A DNA stretch of 64,000 nucleotides, from contig DATLUQ010000035.1 in NCBI GenBank assembly GCA_035533015.1, forward strand, positions 16,752-80,751. Reading direction: 5' to 3'. The position numbers and the translations under genes were made by a program. Shown here in pieces: positions 1-8,073 of this stretch. How positions within the stretch are numbered: position 1 is the stretch's first letter; the number at the start of each line of letters is the position of its first letter. This DNA is from Gemmatimonadaceae bacterium (GTDB lineage Bacteria; Gemmatimonadota; Gemmatimonadetes; Gemmatimonadales; Gemmatimonadaceae). A model generated the notes under the pieces. The model searched no databases. It had not been told where the DNA came from and saw nothing but the letters and a program-made list of their open reading frames with translations.

Positions 1-589
1 GTTCGTACTTCGCGGCGGGTTCGGCGTTGGGGTTGGTCGCGATCCCGAACTTGTGGGGCCCCGCGGTCACGCGCCCGCGAATCACCCCGTTCACTTCCGG
101 GTACGCGACGCCGTCAATGATCGCCGCCGTTCCCGGCATCAGTTTGGTCTCCTGCAGGGCTGAGTACGCCGTGAAGTCAAACGCGTAGGTGATCGGGGCT
201 GCCGTGAAAGGCGTGCCGCTGCTGGCAACAGGGCTCGTCGATGCCCGCGTGCCGAAGGCGGCCACGGTCGCCGTGTGAGCACCCGCGGCGGCCGTGGTGT
301 AGGTCACGGAACCCGCGGGGCCCGCCACGACGCCAACCCGGGCACCGTCGATGCGGAACACGAGGGAGTCCACGGTGGCGGGCGCGCTCGCGGTGGCCAG
401 GCCGCTCAGCGTCACCACCGCGCCGACGGTGACGGACTCGGGCGCGACCGTGGGGGCCGCGATGGTGAGCGACCCGGTGGCCGGCGGCGCGGGCGTGCTG
501 TCGCCCGGCGACGTCGCGGAGCCGCCGCAGGCGGCCAGGGCGACGGCGAGCAACGGGCCCATCACGCGAGGCGCGCGGCGGCGTGGCAT
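1..589 (-). CDS. Secreted lipoprotein with Ig-like N-terminal part, 3' end cut by window edge
   Basis: The reading frame runs from an ATG off the left edge of the window (196 codons seen). The N-terminus has a basic stretch (MPRRRAPRVM), a hydrophobic stretch and a lipobox (LAVALAACGG), so it should be a lipid-anchored envelope protein. Residues about 40-125 are Ala/Thr/Val-rich with the alternating pattern of an Ig-like or Big domain. A second region begins near residue 135 and contains no motif I recognise. In-frame ATGs at 610 and 643 are possible starts, and no clear Shine-Dalgarno sequence separates them. I chose 589 because it gives a normal signal-peptide n-region. The gene lies inside the integrated element that ends near 3160, so it is probably cargo. 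Function unknown. Confidence 0.6.
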   Translation of the reverse strand, partial: MPRRRAPRVMGPLLAVALAACGGSATSPGDSTPAPPATGSLTIAAPTVAPESVTVGAVVTLSGLATASAPATVDSLVFRIDGARVGVVAGPAGSVTYTTAAAGAHTATVAAFGTRASTSPVASSGTPFTAAPITYAFDFTAYSALQETKLMPGTAAIIDGVAYPEVNGVIRGRVTAGPHKFGIATNPNAEPAAKYE

Positions 590-1295
590 GAGCAGTGAGG
601 CGACGGGCATGATGACGGGGCGGTTGGTGTGGCGGCAGTCCATGAGCAGCCGTCGATCCGCGCCCCGACACACTCCTCGGGGCCGTGGGAAACGTGACGC
701 CTGGGTCCAGCGATGGCAATCGGCGATCGCCCGATGCCGCGCATCAGGAATGACTCAAGGCGTGGATTGGCCTCGGACGGGGGCCCCGCCCGCGGGATAG
801 GTCTTCCCGGCCGGGGTTCGGACTCGCGCCCCGGCCCCGGTAGAGTCGGGCATGTCTCGTGCCCTTGATATTGCCCGGCAAAGTCCGATCCCGAGTCTTT
901 CAGCGGCCGCCGATCAATCGGGGACGCCCGGCGGCGAGGGGGCGGTGCAGCTGGGTATGCTCGGGCGTCCGGCCCGTTCCCACCCTGTGGCCGGTGCAAT
1001 GGCCGCCTCGCCCCCACCGCTGGGGGCCCCCACTACTCAACGGCCAGCGTGCACACATATGCTGTCCGCTGTAGACCTCTCGAACCCCCCTCGTCCTCTG
1101 GCAATTCCGGTTGCAGCGGATCCCGCCTCGGCGGATTCCGTCCCCCCGCCGGCCCGGCCTCGGGCGACCCCGATGGCCATCCTCCAACGCGGACTCGGTC
1201 GCGCAGGTGAAGGGCGTGCGCCCCGACCTGCCCGTCCGCCCCGCATTGGATCGTGGGCCGAATCGGGTACGGTGGATGAACACCTCCCTCGCCAC
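590..1295. other. Non-coding or undetermined stretch with a hairpin
   Basis: About 700 bases with no gene I can support. Open frames here are low-complexity Pro/Ala/Arg/Gly translations typical of GC-rich non-coding DNA. The one structured element is a hairpin at 809-836 with 8-bp arms (GGCCGGGG/CCCCGGCC) and a 12-base loop. It has no T-run, so I cannot call it a terminator. The stretch would contain the promoters of the lipoprotein on the left and the HTH/recombinase pair on the right. Confidence 0.4.
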
Positions 1296-1586
1296 ATGTC
1301 AGATCAAGACTTCCCCCGCCGACTGCTGCCGCAGCACTGGACGCCGCCCCTGAAGGGCGGCGTCCTGGCCGGGCTTGGTCCGAAAGAGTCTTGGCCTGCG
1401 CTGCTCACCCTCAAGCAAGCCGCCGCCTACCTGAACGTCTCGGAGACGTGGGTGGAGGAGTCCGGGATCCCGCAGGTGCAGATCCCGACCACGGGCAAGA
1501 GCGATCGCAAGATGCGCCGGTATCGCGTCGAAGATCTGGACCGCTACATGGAGGCGCACCTGTGTCGCGATCCACGGATCAAGTGA
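1296..1586 (+). CDS. Small helix-turn-helix DNA-binding protein (excisionase-like)
   Basis: A 96-residue protein whose residues about 33-88 form a MerR/excisionase-type winged helix: LTLKQAAAYLNVSETWV is the HTH pattern, followed by a basic wing (GKSDRKMRRYRVEDLDRYM) ending in the usual RY...DLDRYM helix. The family binds att-site or promoter DNA and can steer recombination direction. Its stop overlaps the GTG start of the recombinase gene (GTGA), so the two are translationally coupled. This supports an excisionase or recombination directionality role, but is not proof. The frame is open upstream to 852, but that extension is Pro/Ala-rich and looks non-coding, so I used the ATG close to the HTH domain. 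No strong Shine-Dalgarno sequence is visible. Confidence 0.65.
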   Translation: MSDQDFPRRLLPQHWTPPLKGGVLAGLGPKESWPALLTLKQAAAYLNVSETWVEESGIPQVQIPTTGKSDRKMRRYRVEDLDRYMEAHLCRDPRIK

Positions 1587-3064
1587 GTCGGGATCCATCG
1601 TCGCGGGCGGAGGGGACCGCCGACACTGCGGCGCCCGAGCCGCGCGTCGGCAGTCGCGACCTTCCTGCCAACATCGTGCGGGTGAAACGGTCGCCCTTCC
1701 TCTATCTCTATGTCCCGACCAGTTCGGGCAGTCGACGCCGCATCGGCACGCGCATCCCGGATGATGTGCGCGGCCGCAAGCTCGCGCAGGCGGTGCTGCA
1801 TCGTCTCGAGGAACTGCAACGCGACGCAACCCGTCGGCGTGCGTTGGACCTTCTCCATGACCGGAAGATCGGTCTCTTTCCCGACGATCGCCGGTGGCCG
1901 GATCGTCCGGGGCTCAACGATGTGCTCGCCGGGCGAGGACCCGCCGGGGTGGACGAACTGCTCGCGAAGATCGATGCCGACGAGTGTGACATTGACCTGG
2001 CGCTCCTGATCGCGGAATTCGCGGCGGACCCGGTCTCGCTGCATACGCGGAAGCGCGGGCAGGTGATGAAGAGCGATGCACGTGCGAACGACGCTGCGCA
2101 CGTCTCGGCGGTGCTCGACTGGTGCGCACTCGACGAGTCTCAGGGCGCGGAGGGATGGGCCACCCTCGCGGCCATCGAGGACCCCAAGGCGTGCGCCGCG
2201 GAGTACCGGGTCCGCATCAAGACGCTGCCGCCGGTCCGGCGCCTGTCGCTGCTGACGACCGACCGTGTCCGCCGCTACCTCGATGGCGTGCTCGCGCGCG
2301 AGCGCGCGAAAAAGCCGGGCCACGACACCGCCGGCCGCGCGGCTCGCCGCAAGCACCAGCTCGCGATCCGGACGTTCGCGCGCTGGCTGGCCGTTCGAAA
2401 GGGTCTGCAATGGGTGGTGGATCCAACCGTGGACGTGATTCTCGAAACGACGCCGGCCGGTCGTGTGCTGCACCTGGAGCGCTGGGAGATTGAGCTCCTT
2501 GCCGCCACCCTGGACGAGTTGGCCCCTCCCCACGGGGATTTCTGCCGGATCCAACACGGCACGGGTCTCGATACGAGCGATGTGGCGCGGCTCCAGGTGC
2601 GTGATGTCGATCTGACCGAGCGTCGGATTCGTGGCCTGTCGGGCAAGACGTTCAATCGGCGGCGTCGCGTACTCGTCCTCGACTGGGCCTGGTCCGCCGT
2701 CGAGCGGCGGGTTGCCAACAAGCGGCCGACGGACCGGCTCTTCGAGGGCCTGCCCCCCGACCGGCATGCCCACTCCAAGGCGATGCAGACGGTTCGCGTG
2801 CACCTCGTGGGCCTGGGTCATCTCCAGTTTGCGCTGTACCAGGCCCGCGACGCGCGGCACTCGGTCGCCGTGATGATGCTGGCTGCCGGGGTGCCCGTGA
2901 AGGCGGTGGCCCGTCAACTGGGGCACGACCCGGCGACGCTGCTCCGGACGTATGCGGAGTGGGTTCCCGACGCGGCCGACGAGGCGCTCTGGCGCGAGAT
3001 GATCGCCGCGCGCGACGAGCGGAAGAAGGCGGAAGCGCACGGGCAGGTGGCGACGACCGACTAG
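1583..3064 (+). CDS. int: Tyrosine recombinase / integrase of the element
   Basis: A 493-residue phage-type integrase. The C-terminal catalytic domain is recognisable from about residue 320: the box I region reads HGTGLDTSDVARLQVRDVD, box II reads RDARHS, followed by LGHDP and the nucleophile Tyr in RTYAEW (about residue 457). Box II Arg is present (about 425) and the LGH His (about 448). However, the position normally held by the first catalytic Arg is Asp (about 330), and the HxxR His is Arg (about 422). The N-terminal part would be the arm- and core-binding domains. The start is the GTG overlapping the upstream HTH stop; another in-frame GTG lies 21 bases upstream. The gene ends about 55 bases before a tRNA-Ile 3' fragment, the expected position for an integrase next to its att site. 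Recombinase family is confident; activity is uncertain because of the two altered positions. Confidence 0.85.
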   Translation: MSRDPSSRAEGTADTAAPEPRVGSRDLPANIVRVKRSPFLYLYVPTSSGSRRRIGTRIPDDVRGRKLAQAVLHRLEELQRDATRRRALDLLHDRKIGLFPDDRRWPDRPGLNDVLAGRGPAGVDELLAKIDADECDIDLALLIAEFAADPVSLHTRKRGQVMKSDARANDAAHVSAVLDWCALDESQGAEGWATLAAIEDPKACAAEYRVRIKTLPPVRRLSLLTTDRVRRYLDGVLARERAKKPGHDTAGRAARRKHQLAIRTFARWLAVRKGLQWVVDPTVDVILETTPAGRVLHLERWEIELLAATLDELAPPHGDFCRIQHGTGLDTSDVARLQVRDVDLTERRIRGLSGKTFNRRRRVLVLDWAWSAVERRVANKRPTDRLFEGLPPDRHAHSKAMQTVRVHLVGLGHLQFALYQARDARHSVAVMMLAAGVPVKAVARQLGHDPATLLRTYAEWVPDAADEALWREMIAARDERKKAEAHGQVATTD

Positions 3065-3071
3065 CAACTGT

Positions 3072-3097
3072 TCAGCAACTCGCCCGTAAGTTGTTGA
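3072..3097 (+). terminator. Inverted repeat after the integrase gene, possible terminator
   Basis: Arms TCAGCAACT and AGTTGTTGA are inverted with one mismatch around an 8-base loop and are followed by TTTT. This could end integrase transcription. Because it sits just inside the attachment site, it could instead be a recombinase arm site. Confidence 0.4.
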
Positions 3098-3118
3098 TTT
3101 TCCGTGCTCAAACCATCC

Positions 3119-3160
3119 CTGATAAGCGTGAGGTCAGAGGTTCAACTCCTCTCAGGCCCA
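3119..3160 (+). repeat. Attachment site: 3' part of a tRNA-Ile(GAU) gene
   Basis: The sequence carries an anticodon loop CTGATAA (anticodon GAT), a 3' anticodon-stem strand GCGTG, a variable loop AGGTC, a T-arm AGAGG-TTCAACT-CCTCT, and a 3' acceptor strand CAGGCCC with discriminator A. This matches the 3' half of bacterial tRNA-Ile(GAU). The 5' half is missing: there is no GGGCCTG strand upstream, and the base pairing of the anticodon stem fails immediately 5' of the loop. CCA is not encoded. The layout (integrase, tRNA 3' end, then a terminator) is the usual product of integration into a tRNA gene, with crossover in or near the anticodon loop. The complete tRNA should be restored at the other end of the element, outside this window. 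Confidence 0.8.
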
Positions 3161-3176
3161 CTCCCTGCGAACATCA

Positions 3177-3214
3177 AGCCCCGCTGCGACTTCCAGCGTC
3201 GAGCGGGGCTTTCG
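3177..3214 (+). terminator. Rho-independent terminator of the split tRNA-Ile gene
   Basis: Arms AGCCCCGCT and AGCGGGGCT (9 bp, perfect) close a 16-base loop and are followed by a short T-run. It lies 17 bases after the tRNA discriminator base and is probably the native tRNA terminator, left on the chromosomal side of the integration junction. Confidence 0.8.
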
Positions 3215-3401
3215 CACACTCCGGCACTGCACATACCGCGCGGTCCCGACCGACTCGCCCGGGCTCGTGCCGCGCGGACGCGAATGTCGCCCTCATCGAT
3301 TGCCGCTCCCGCTCGGTTCGCGCAGCTTACGCGGGTGGCGCCGCGCCACGCCGTTCCATACTCCCCCCGGCGCATCTGACGGCCGACACCGCGACCATCC
3401 A

Positions 3402-4151
3402 ATGAGCAAACCCCAACCTCCGGTTCCCTGTCCCAACTGCGGCGCGCCCACGACGGGCAAGTTCTGCACGCTGTGCGGCGAGGCGATGCCCGCCGCGGTG
3501 CCGGCCGCGCCCAGCGCCGCACGGACCGGTGCTGCTCCGGGCCCGGTGCACCACTCGCGCAGCCGGATGTGGACGGCGCTCTCACTGCTCGCCTTTCTGG
3601 CGCTGGCGCTCTACGTGGCCGGCCGGTCGATGACGGCGGGGCCGCCGGCGCCCCCGGGGGGCGGCGGCATGGGGGCCGGTCCCACGGGCGGCGGAGCGGC
3701 CGGCGCCGCGCCCGACATCAGCCAGATGTCGCCGGCCGAGCGTGCGCAGCGGCTGCACGACCTCGTGATCCGCGCGTATGGGGAACACGCCATGGACACG
3801 GTGCAGCGGTTCTCGCCAATGGCCATCGCGGCATATCAGATGTTGGATACCATGACCCTGTCGCAGCGCTACGATCTGGGACGGGTCGCGCTGGCGGCGG
3901 GGCGCACGGCGCTGGCCGCCGCCCAGGCCGACACGATTCTGGCCCGGCACCGCAACGACCCGCTCGGGCTGGTGCTGGCGCTCGAGGCGGCGCGCTCGGG
4001 CAACGACGCGGCCGCCGAACGGCGGTTCTTGGCGCGGCTGCGGAGCGCGGCGCCGGACGGAGCCGCGTCGGTGGCGGGCACGGAATACGCGCCGTATCGG
4101 AGTGACATCGACGCGGCGCTCGGCGCGGGCGGTTCGAACCCCCAACGCTGA
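3402..4151 (+). CDS. Zinc-ribbon, single-TM protein with TPR-like C-terminal region
   Basis: A 249-residue protein. Residues about 8-25 form a four-Cys zinc ribbon (CPNC...CTLC). A Pro/Ala linker follows, then one membrane segment (about 58-75, ALSLLAFLALALYVAG). After a Gly/Pro-rich linker comes a helical region (about 110-235) with Ala-rich repeats resembling TPR pairs, including a stretch of the type LDTMTLSQRYDLGRVALAAG. This suggests a membrane-anchored scaffold or tetratricopeptide protein with the ribbon in the cytoplasm. It is the first chromosomal gene after the integration junction. I know no specific function. The ATG is chosen because the ribbon begins right after it; upstream sequence in the same frame looks non-coding. 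Confidence 0.75.
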   Translation: MSKPQPPVPCPNCGAPTTGKFCTLCGEAMPAAVPAAPSAARTGAAPGPVHHSRSRMWTALSLLAFLALALYVAGRSMTAGPPAPPGGGGMGAGPTGGGAAGAAPDISQMSPAERAQRLHDLVIRAYGEHAMDTVQRFSPMAIAAYQMLDTMTLSQRYDLGRVALAAGRTALAAAQADTILARHRNDPLGLVLALEAARSGNDAAAERRFLARLRSAAPDGAASVAGTEYAPYRSDIDAALGAGGSNPQR

Positions 4152-4242
4152 GACGGCGGCCGCACCGCCCGGTTCCGCCGGGCGCTCGTGGCCGCGCCCG
4201 CAGTCCCCCGTAGCGCGATGCACGTTCAATCGGAGGAGCGAC

Positions 4243-4716
4243 ATGTTCAAGAGCAACGCGGTGCGAAGCTGCGTCGAACTCCACGAGATCGAGATGCGAC
4301 GGTTCCATGACACGTGGCTCGCCTTTCGTGCTTCCGGCGCGCCACTGCCGGCGACGGACGATCCGTCCTACCAGTCGAACGAGCACCTCGCCGGGCACGT
4401 GTTGCGTTCGTCCCGCAACTACCTGACCTGGATCGGCGAGTGCGTGAAGCGACAGGTCACCGACCTCGATTCGGAAACGGACCGCGTGGCGATCGCTGGC
4501 CGAAGCGCTGCATTCTTGGAAGAGATCCTCGCCGGCTGGCGCCGCCATCTTGCGTTGCTCGAAGATCGCGAACTCGCCCCGGTCACCTACAAGTCCCGCT
4601 GGGGCGAGGACTACAACATCGAGCAGATGCTGGAGCACGCGGTCGTGCATCCGATGCGGCACCGCATCCAGCTCGAGCGGCTGGAGGCTGGCGGCGCTGC
4701 CCGGGATGAGAGGTGA
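4243..4716 (+). CDS. DinB-like four-helix metal-binding protein
   Basis: A 157-residue protein with the length and helix layout of the DinB/YfiT superfamily. It has a helix with NEHLAGHVLRSSRNYLTW and a C-terminal helix with EHAVVHPMRHR, giving the spaced His residues expected for the metal triad. Superfamily members are thiol-dependent transferases or damage-inducible proteins; the substrate here cannot be read from sequence. A good Shine-Dalgarno GGAGGAG sits a few bases before the ATG and fixes the start. It follows the zinc-ribbon gene by about 90 bases and may share its transcript. Confidence 0.7.
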   Translation: MFKSNAVRSCVELHEIEMRRFHDTWLAFRASGAPLPATDDPSYQSNEHLAGHVLRSSRNYLTWIGECVKRQVTDLDSETDRVAIAGRSAAFLEEILAGWRRHLALLEDRELAPVTYKSRWGEDYNIEQMLEHAVVHPMRHRIQLERLEAGGAARDER

Positions 4717-4839
4717 GGTGGAGGAGGCTGGATGGTCGGCGCGACCGGCCAGAGCGTTCCTTGATCGAAGGGGCCGTCTCACGCAGATGCTGGCTGCCCG
4801 GCGGCCAGCCTGCCGCTGGGCCCGGGTCCCCAAAGCGGA

Positions 4840-5058
4840 ACACGACTCTCTGATGGTATCGCCCACCTGCGCGTGGATGATCGGGCCGAGGATACCCAGA
4901 TATTGCTGATCCGCCGGCCGTGGCATGAGATGCATGAAGGTCGCGTCGGTATACTCGCGATAGACGGGCTTCAGATACTTGCTGCCAACGCGGTGTGGGT
5001 CGCTGACGGTGAACACGATCGCCGTCTTGTCGAACGGTTGGCCGGTCACCATGTTCAT
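4840..5058 (-). pseudogene. Decayed fragment of a ceruloplasmin-like multicopper oxidase
   Basis: About 70 codons read MNMVTGQPF... then YREYTDATF and LGILGPIIHAQVGDTIR. This is the conserved cupredoxin block of ceruloplasmin/factor V-type multicopper oxidases (YREYTDxxF, then LGILGPxIxAEVGDTI). Directly after GDTIR a two-base AG duplication shifts the frame: the expected VVFR continues in another frame for a few codons, after which resemblance is lost. No copper-ligand His motifs (HPHG-type, HCH-type) remain. The fragment is antisense to, and just upstream of, the GH89 gene. It is a relic of a larger oxidase gene, not an expressed enzyme, although an ATG with a GGAGG-like site stands at its start. 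Confidence 0.7.
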
Positions 5059-5090
5059 GCCCTCCCACCTCCGCAACGCCGAGATCGTCC

Positions 5091-7346
5091 ATGACGCCCG
5101 GTGGTCGCACCGCCCGACTCGCTGTTCTGGCCGTTGCCCTGGCCGCCGCGCTGGCCGCGCCGGCCGGCGGGCAGACCTCCCACTCCGTTGACCTCGCCGC
5201 CGCACGAGCGCTTGTCGCCCGCGTGGTTCCCGCGAACGCCTCGGACATCGACGTCGCCGCCATTCCCGACAGCGCGGGCCACGACGTGTTCGAGGTCCAG
5301 AGCCAGGGCGGCAAGCTGGTGCTCCGCGGCTCGTCGGGCGTGGCCATCGCGTCGGCGCTCGACTGGTACCTGGAGCACGTGGCGGGAGTGAACGCCTCGC
5401 TTCCGCTCACGCCCATCACGCTCCGCACGCCGCTGCCCCGCGTGCAGACCCCGGTGCGCATCACCACGCCGTACACCGTCCGCTACTTCTTCAATTATTG
5501 CACGTTCTCATATTCCATGGCGTGGTGGAACTGGACCGACTGGCAGCCGATGATCGACTGGATGGCGCTCAAAGGCATCAACGCGCCGCTCGCGGTCACG
5601 GGGCAGGAAGGCGTGTGGCGCCTGGTGCTCCACGACTTCGGATTCACCTCCAAGCAGATCGGGGACTTCCTGGTGGGCCCGGCGTATCTCCCCTGGGGGT
5701 GGATGGCCAACATCGACGGCCTCGGCGGACCGCTTCCCGACAGCTGGATCGACGGCCACATCGCGCTCGAACGCCAGATCCTCTCCCGGGAGCGCTCGCT
5801 GGGCATGACGCCGGTGCTGCAGGGCTTCACGGGGCACGTGCCCAAGTCCATCACGCAGGTCTTTCCGGGCGTGGCCATCCACCAGACGGGCGACTGGTCG
5901 GCGGGATTTCCCGGCACCTGGTTTCTGGACCCGCACGACTCGCTCTTCCAGCGATTCGGGCGGCAATTCATCAAGCGACAGACGGAACTGTTCGGGACCG
6001 ACCATCTCTACGCCGCCGATCCGTTCAACGAGATCAACCCACCCACGAACGACTCGACGTTCATCGCCGGCATGGGAAGTGCCATCTACGCGGGCATGCA
6101 CTCCGCCGACTCCAGCGCCACGTGGGTGATCCAGGCCTGGTTCCTGGTGAACGATGCGAAGTTCTGGCAGGCGCCGCAGGCCGAGGCGCTCCTGGGCGCG
6201 GTGCCCAACGACCGGATGCTGGTGCTGGACCTGTGGGGCGACCGCGTGCCCGCATGGAAGGTGCGCGATGCCTTCTACGGCAAGCCGTGGATATGGAATG
6301 TGCTATATAACTTCGGCGGCAAGACCAGCCTGAACGGCGACCTGCCGCAGATCGCCGCCAACCTCGACAGCGCCATCCGGAGCCCCGCCAAGGGGCGGCT
6401 GGAAGGGCTCGGGATGACGATGGAGGGATTGGGCACCAACCCGATCGTCCCGGATTTCGTGATGGATCAGGTGTGGCGCGACAGCGTGCCGAACGTGACC
6501 ACGTGGACCCGCGGCTACGTGACTCGTCGCTATGGCCGGTTCGATGCCTCGGCGTGGAGCGCGTGGCAACTGCTGCTCGCCACCGCGTTCAAATCCGCGG
6601 CGCAGACGGGGAACTTCCTTGCCGAGCGTCCGCAGTTCTATATGAAGGGGCGGTCGTACCGAACCGAGCCCATCGCGCCGTACGACGACCGGATCCTGGC
6701 CAACGCGCTGGATTCGCTGCTCGCCGCGGCGCCGGTGCTCGGCGCCAACGATGCCTACCGCTACGACGTGGTGAATCTGACCCGGCAGGTGCTTGGCCAG
6801 CTGGGGCTGCCGCTCGTGAACAAGGTGCAGGCCGCCTACGGCCACAAGGATCGCGCTGCACTGCTCGCGGCGGAGGGGCAGGTGGAGGCGCTGCTGACGG
6901 ACCTCGACACCCTGGTGGGAACGCGGCGTGAGTTCCTGCTCGGCCGGTGGATTGCCGACGCCAGGCGCTGGGGGACGAACGACGCGGAGCGTCGCCTGTA
7001 CGAGTGGAATGCGCGCAACATCATCACGCTGTGGGGCACCAAGTGCACCGAGGGTGAGAACGACGACCTGAACCTCTACGCCTACAAGGAGTGGGAGGGC
7101 ATGTTCACCTCTTACTTCTTGCCGCGGTGGGAGGCGTTCTTCGCGCAGCTCAACTCGTCGTTCGACGGCGGTACCGCGTTCGACCGGAAGCCGTTCGCCG
7201 AGGTGTCGTGCGAGTGGGAGCAGCTGTGGTCGCGCGATACGACGCCGTTTCGCACGCAGCCGGTGGGCGATCCGGTAGCGACGGCCCAGCGGCTCGTGGG
7301 CAAGTGGCGGGGGGAGTTGGCGGGCGATTTCGAGGGATCGCCCTGA
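5091..7346 (+). CDS. Alpha-N-acetylglucosaminidase, GH89 family
   Basis: A 751-residue exported glycosidase. It has a signal peptide (about 1-27, ending near AGG-QTS), an N-terminal alpha/beta domain, a TIM-barrel with the family block around YNYCTFSYSMAWWNWTDWQ-type residues, and a C-terminal helical domain. The catalytic acid/base region is DPFNEINPP (Glu near residue 314). The nucleophile region is TMEGLGTNP (Glu near 445). Both positions are close to those of human NAGLU. The family removes terminal alpha-GlcNAc from glycosaminoglycans or mucin-type glycans, probably in the periplasm or outside the cell here. No strong Shine-Dalgarno sequence is seen, but the ATG gives a good signal peptide. 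Another secreted glycosidase (GH78) lies about 3 kb downstream. Confidence 0.92.
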   Translation: MTPGGRTARLAVLAVALAAALAAPAGGQTSHSVDLAAARALVARVVPANASDIDVAAIPDSAGHDVFEVQSQGGKLVLRGSSGVAIASALDWYLEHVAGVNASLPLTPITLRTPLPRVQTPVRITTPYTVRYFFNYCTFSYSMAWWNWTDWQPMIDWMALKGINAPLAVTGQEGVWRLVLHDFGFTSKQIGDFLVGPAYLPWGWMANIDGLGGPLPDSWIDGHIALERQILSRERSLGMTPVLQGFTGHVPKSITQVFPGVAIHQTGDWSAGFPGTWFLDPHDSLFQRFGRQFIKRQTELFGTDHLYAADPFNEINPPTNDSTFIAGMGSAIYAGMHSADSSATWVIQAWFLVNDAKFWQAPQAEALLGAVPNDRMLVLDLWGDRVPAWKVRDAFYGKPWIWNVLYNFGGKTSLNGDLPQIAANLDSAIRSPAKGRLEGLGMTMEGLGTNPIVPDFVMDQVWRDSVPNVTTWTRGYVTRRYGRFDASAWSAWQLLLATAFKSAAQTGNFLAERPQFYMKGRSYRTEPIAPYDDRILANALDSLLAAAPVLGANDAYRYDVVNLTRQVLGQLGLPLVNKVQAAYGHKDRAALLAAEGQVEALLTDLDTLVGTRREFLLGRWIADARRWGTNDAERRLYEWNARNIITLWGTKCTEGENDDLNLYAYKEWEGMFTSYFLPRWEAFFAQLNSSFDGGTAFDRKPFAEVSCEWEQLWSRDTTPFRTQPVGDPVATAQRLVGKWRGELAGDFEGSP

Positions 7347-7561
7347 GCCCCAGCTCCCCCGTCTATTGACTCGCCTTCCGGCGTAATGGGGACCGGTGCC
7401 CCCACGACCTCCCTGCCGATCTCTCTTGTTGCTGCTCGATCCGCACCGCGGCTGCTGGGACCTCTCGCTCATTGCGCATACGCCGACTTCGAGAATCGGC
7501 CCTGCCGATCGCTTCCCGATGAAACGCACGCTCCCCGGATCTGAAGCGCTTGCCTCACTGA

Positions 7562-7897
7562 TCATCCCGCGGCGTGGATGTGCATATGGCCATCAGGCGA
7601 CTGTTTGGTGTCCTGCGGGTCCACCCGTTCGAAGTCCGATGATCGCGCGGATACCAGGGCCGGGCCGCGGTCGGACATGACCTTGGTCACGAAGCGCTGC
7701 GATTCGGATACGCGCTCGATCTCGACAGCGATCGCATCGATCGACTGTTCAAGGCGACTGAAGCGGTCGGCGACGTCGCGCTCGAACTCGCGGCTCGGGG
7801 CCGGCTTCCGGCGCCGCAACGCGAGCAATGCCATGAACCCGCAAGCACAGATCGTGCTGCAGCCAAGGGCGAGGGAAACGACTTCATTGATCCCCAT
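7562..7897 (-). CDS. Small single-TM protein with coiled coil
   Basis: A 111-residue protein. It has an N-terminal membrane segment (about 5-27, VVSLALGCSTICACGFMALLAL), a basic stop-transfer (RRRKP), then an amphipathic heptad-like helix (about 35-70, FERDVADRFSRLEQSIDAIAVEIERVSESQRF), and a polar tail rich in Asp, Ser and His. The start is supported by a GGGGGA Shine-Dalgarno site. Such proteins are common as membrane-tethered coiled coils. I do not recognise a family and infer no function. It stands alone on the minus strand between two plus-strand genes. Confidence 0.65.
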   Translation of the reverse strand: MGINEVVSLALGCSTICACGFMALLALRRRKPAPSREFERDVADRFSRLEQSIDAIAVEIERVSESQRFVTKVMSDRGPALVSARSSDFERVDPQDTKQSPDGHMHIHAAG

Positions 7898-8073
7898 CAG
7901 GTCCCCCGGCGTAACAGCAGAATCGCTTCAGCGTTCAACTCATGGAGTGGATACGGCGGGATCTGGCCGGTGGTCTCTTCTGGGCCGCGGCACCGCTGCC
8001 GGACTGTAATCTTCCTGGCAGGTACGGCGAGTACGTTCGTCGTACACTCAGCGAACCCTCACCGAGACCGACC

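Noticed and set aside
805..840. T-arm-like GGTTCGGACTC in the non-coding region
   Set aside because: The arms form a simple hairpin, with no anticodon arm or acceptor stem around it.
852..1295. Long N-terminal extension of the excisionase-like protein starting at 852
   Set aside because: The extension is low-complexity Pro/Ala/Arg sequence with no domain; the HTH starts near 1395 and an ATG is available at 1296.
3061..3160. Complete tRNA gene at the integration junction
   Set aside because: No matching 5' acceptor strand or D-arm precedes the anticodon loop, and the 5' anticodon stem does not pair. Only the 3' part is present.
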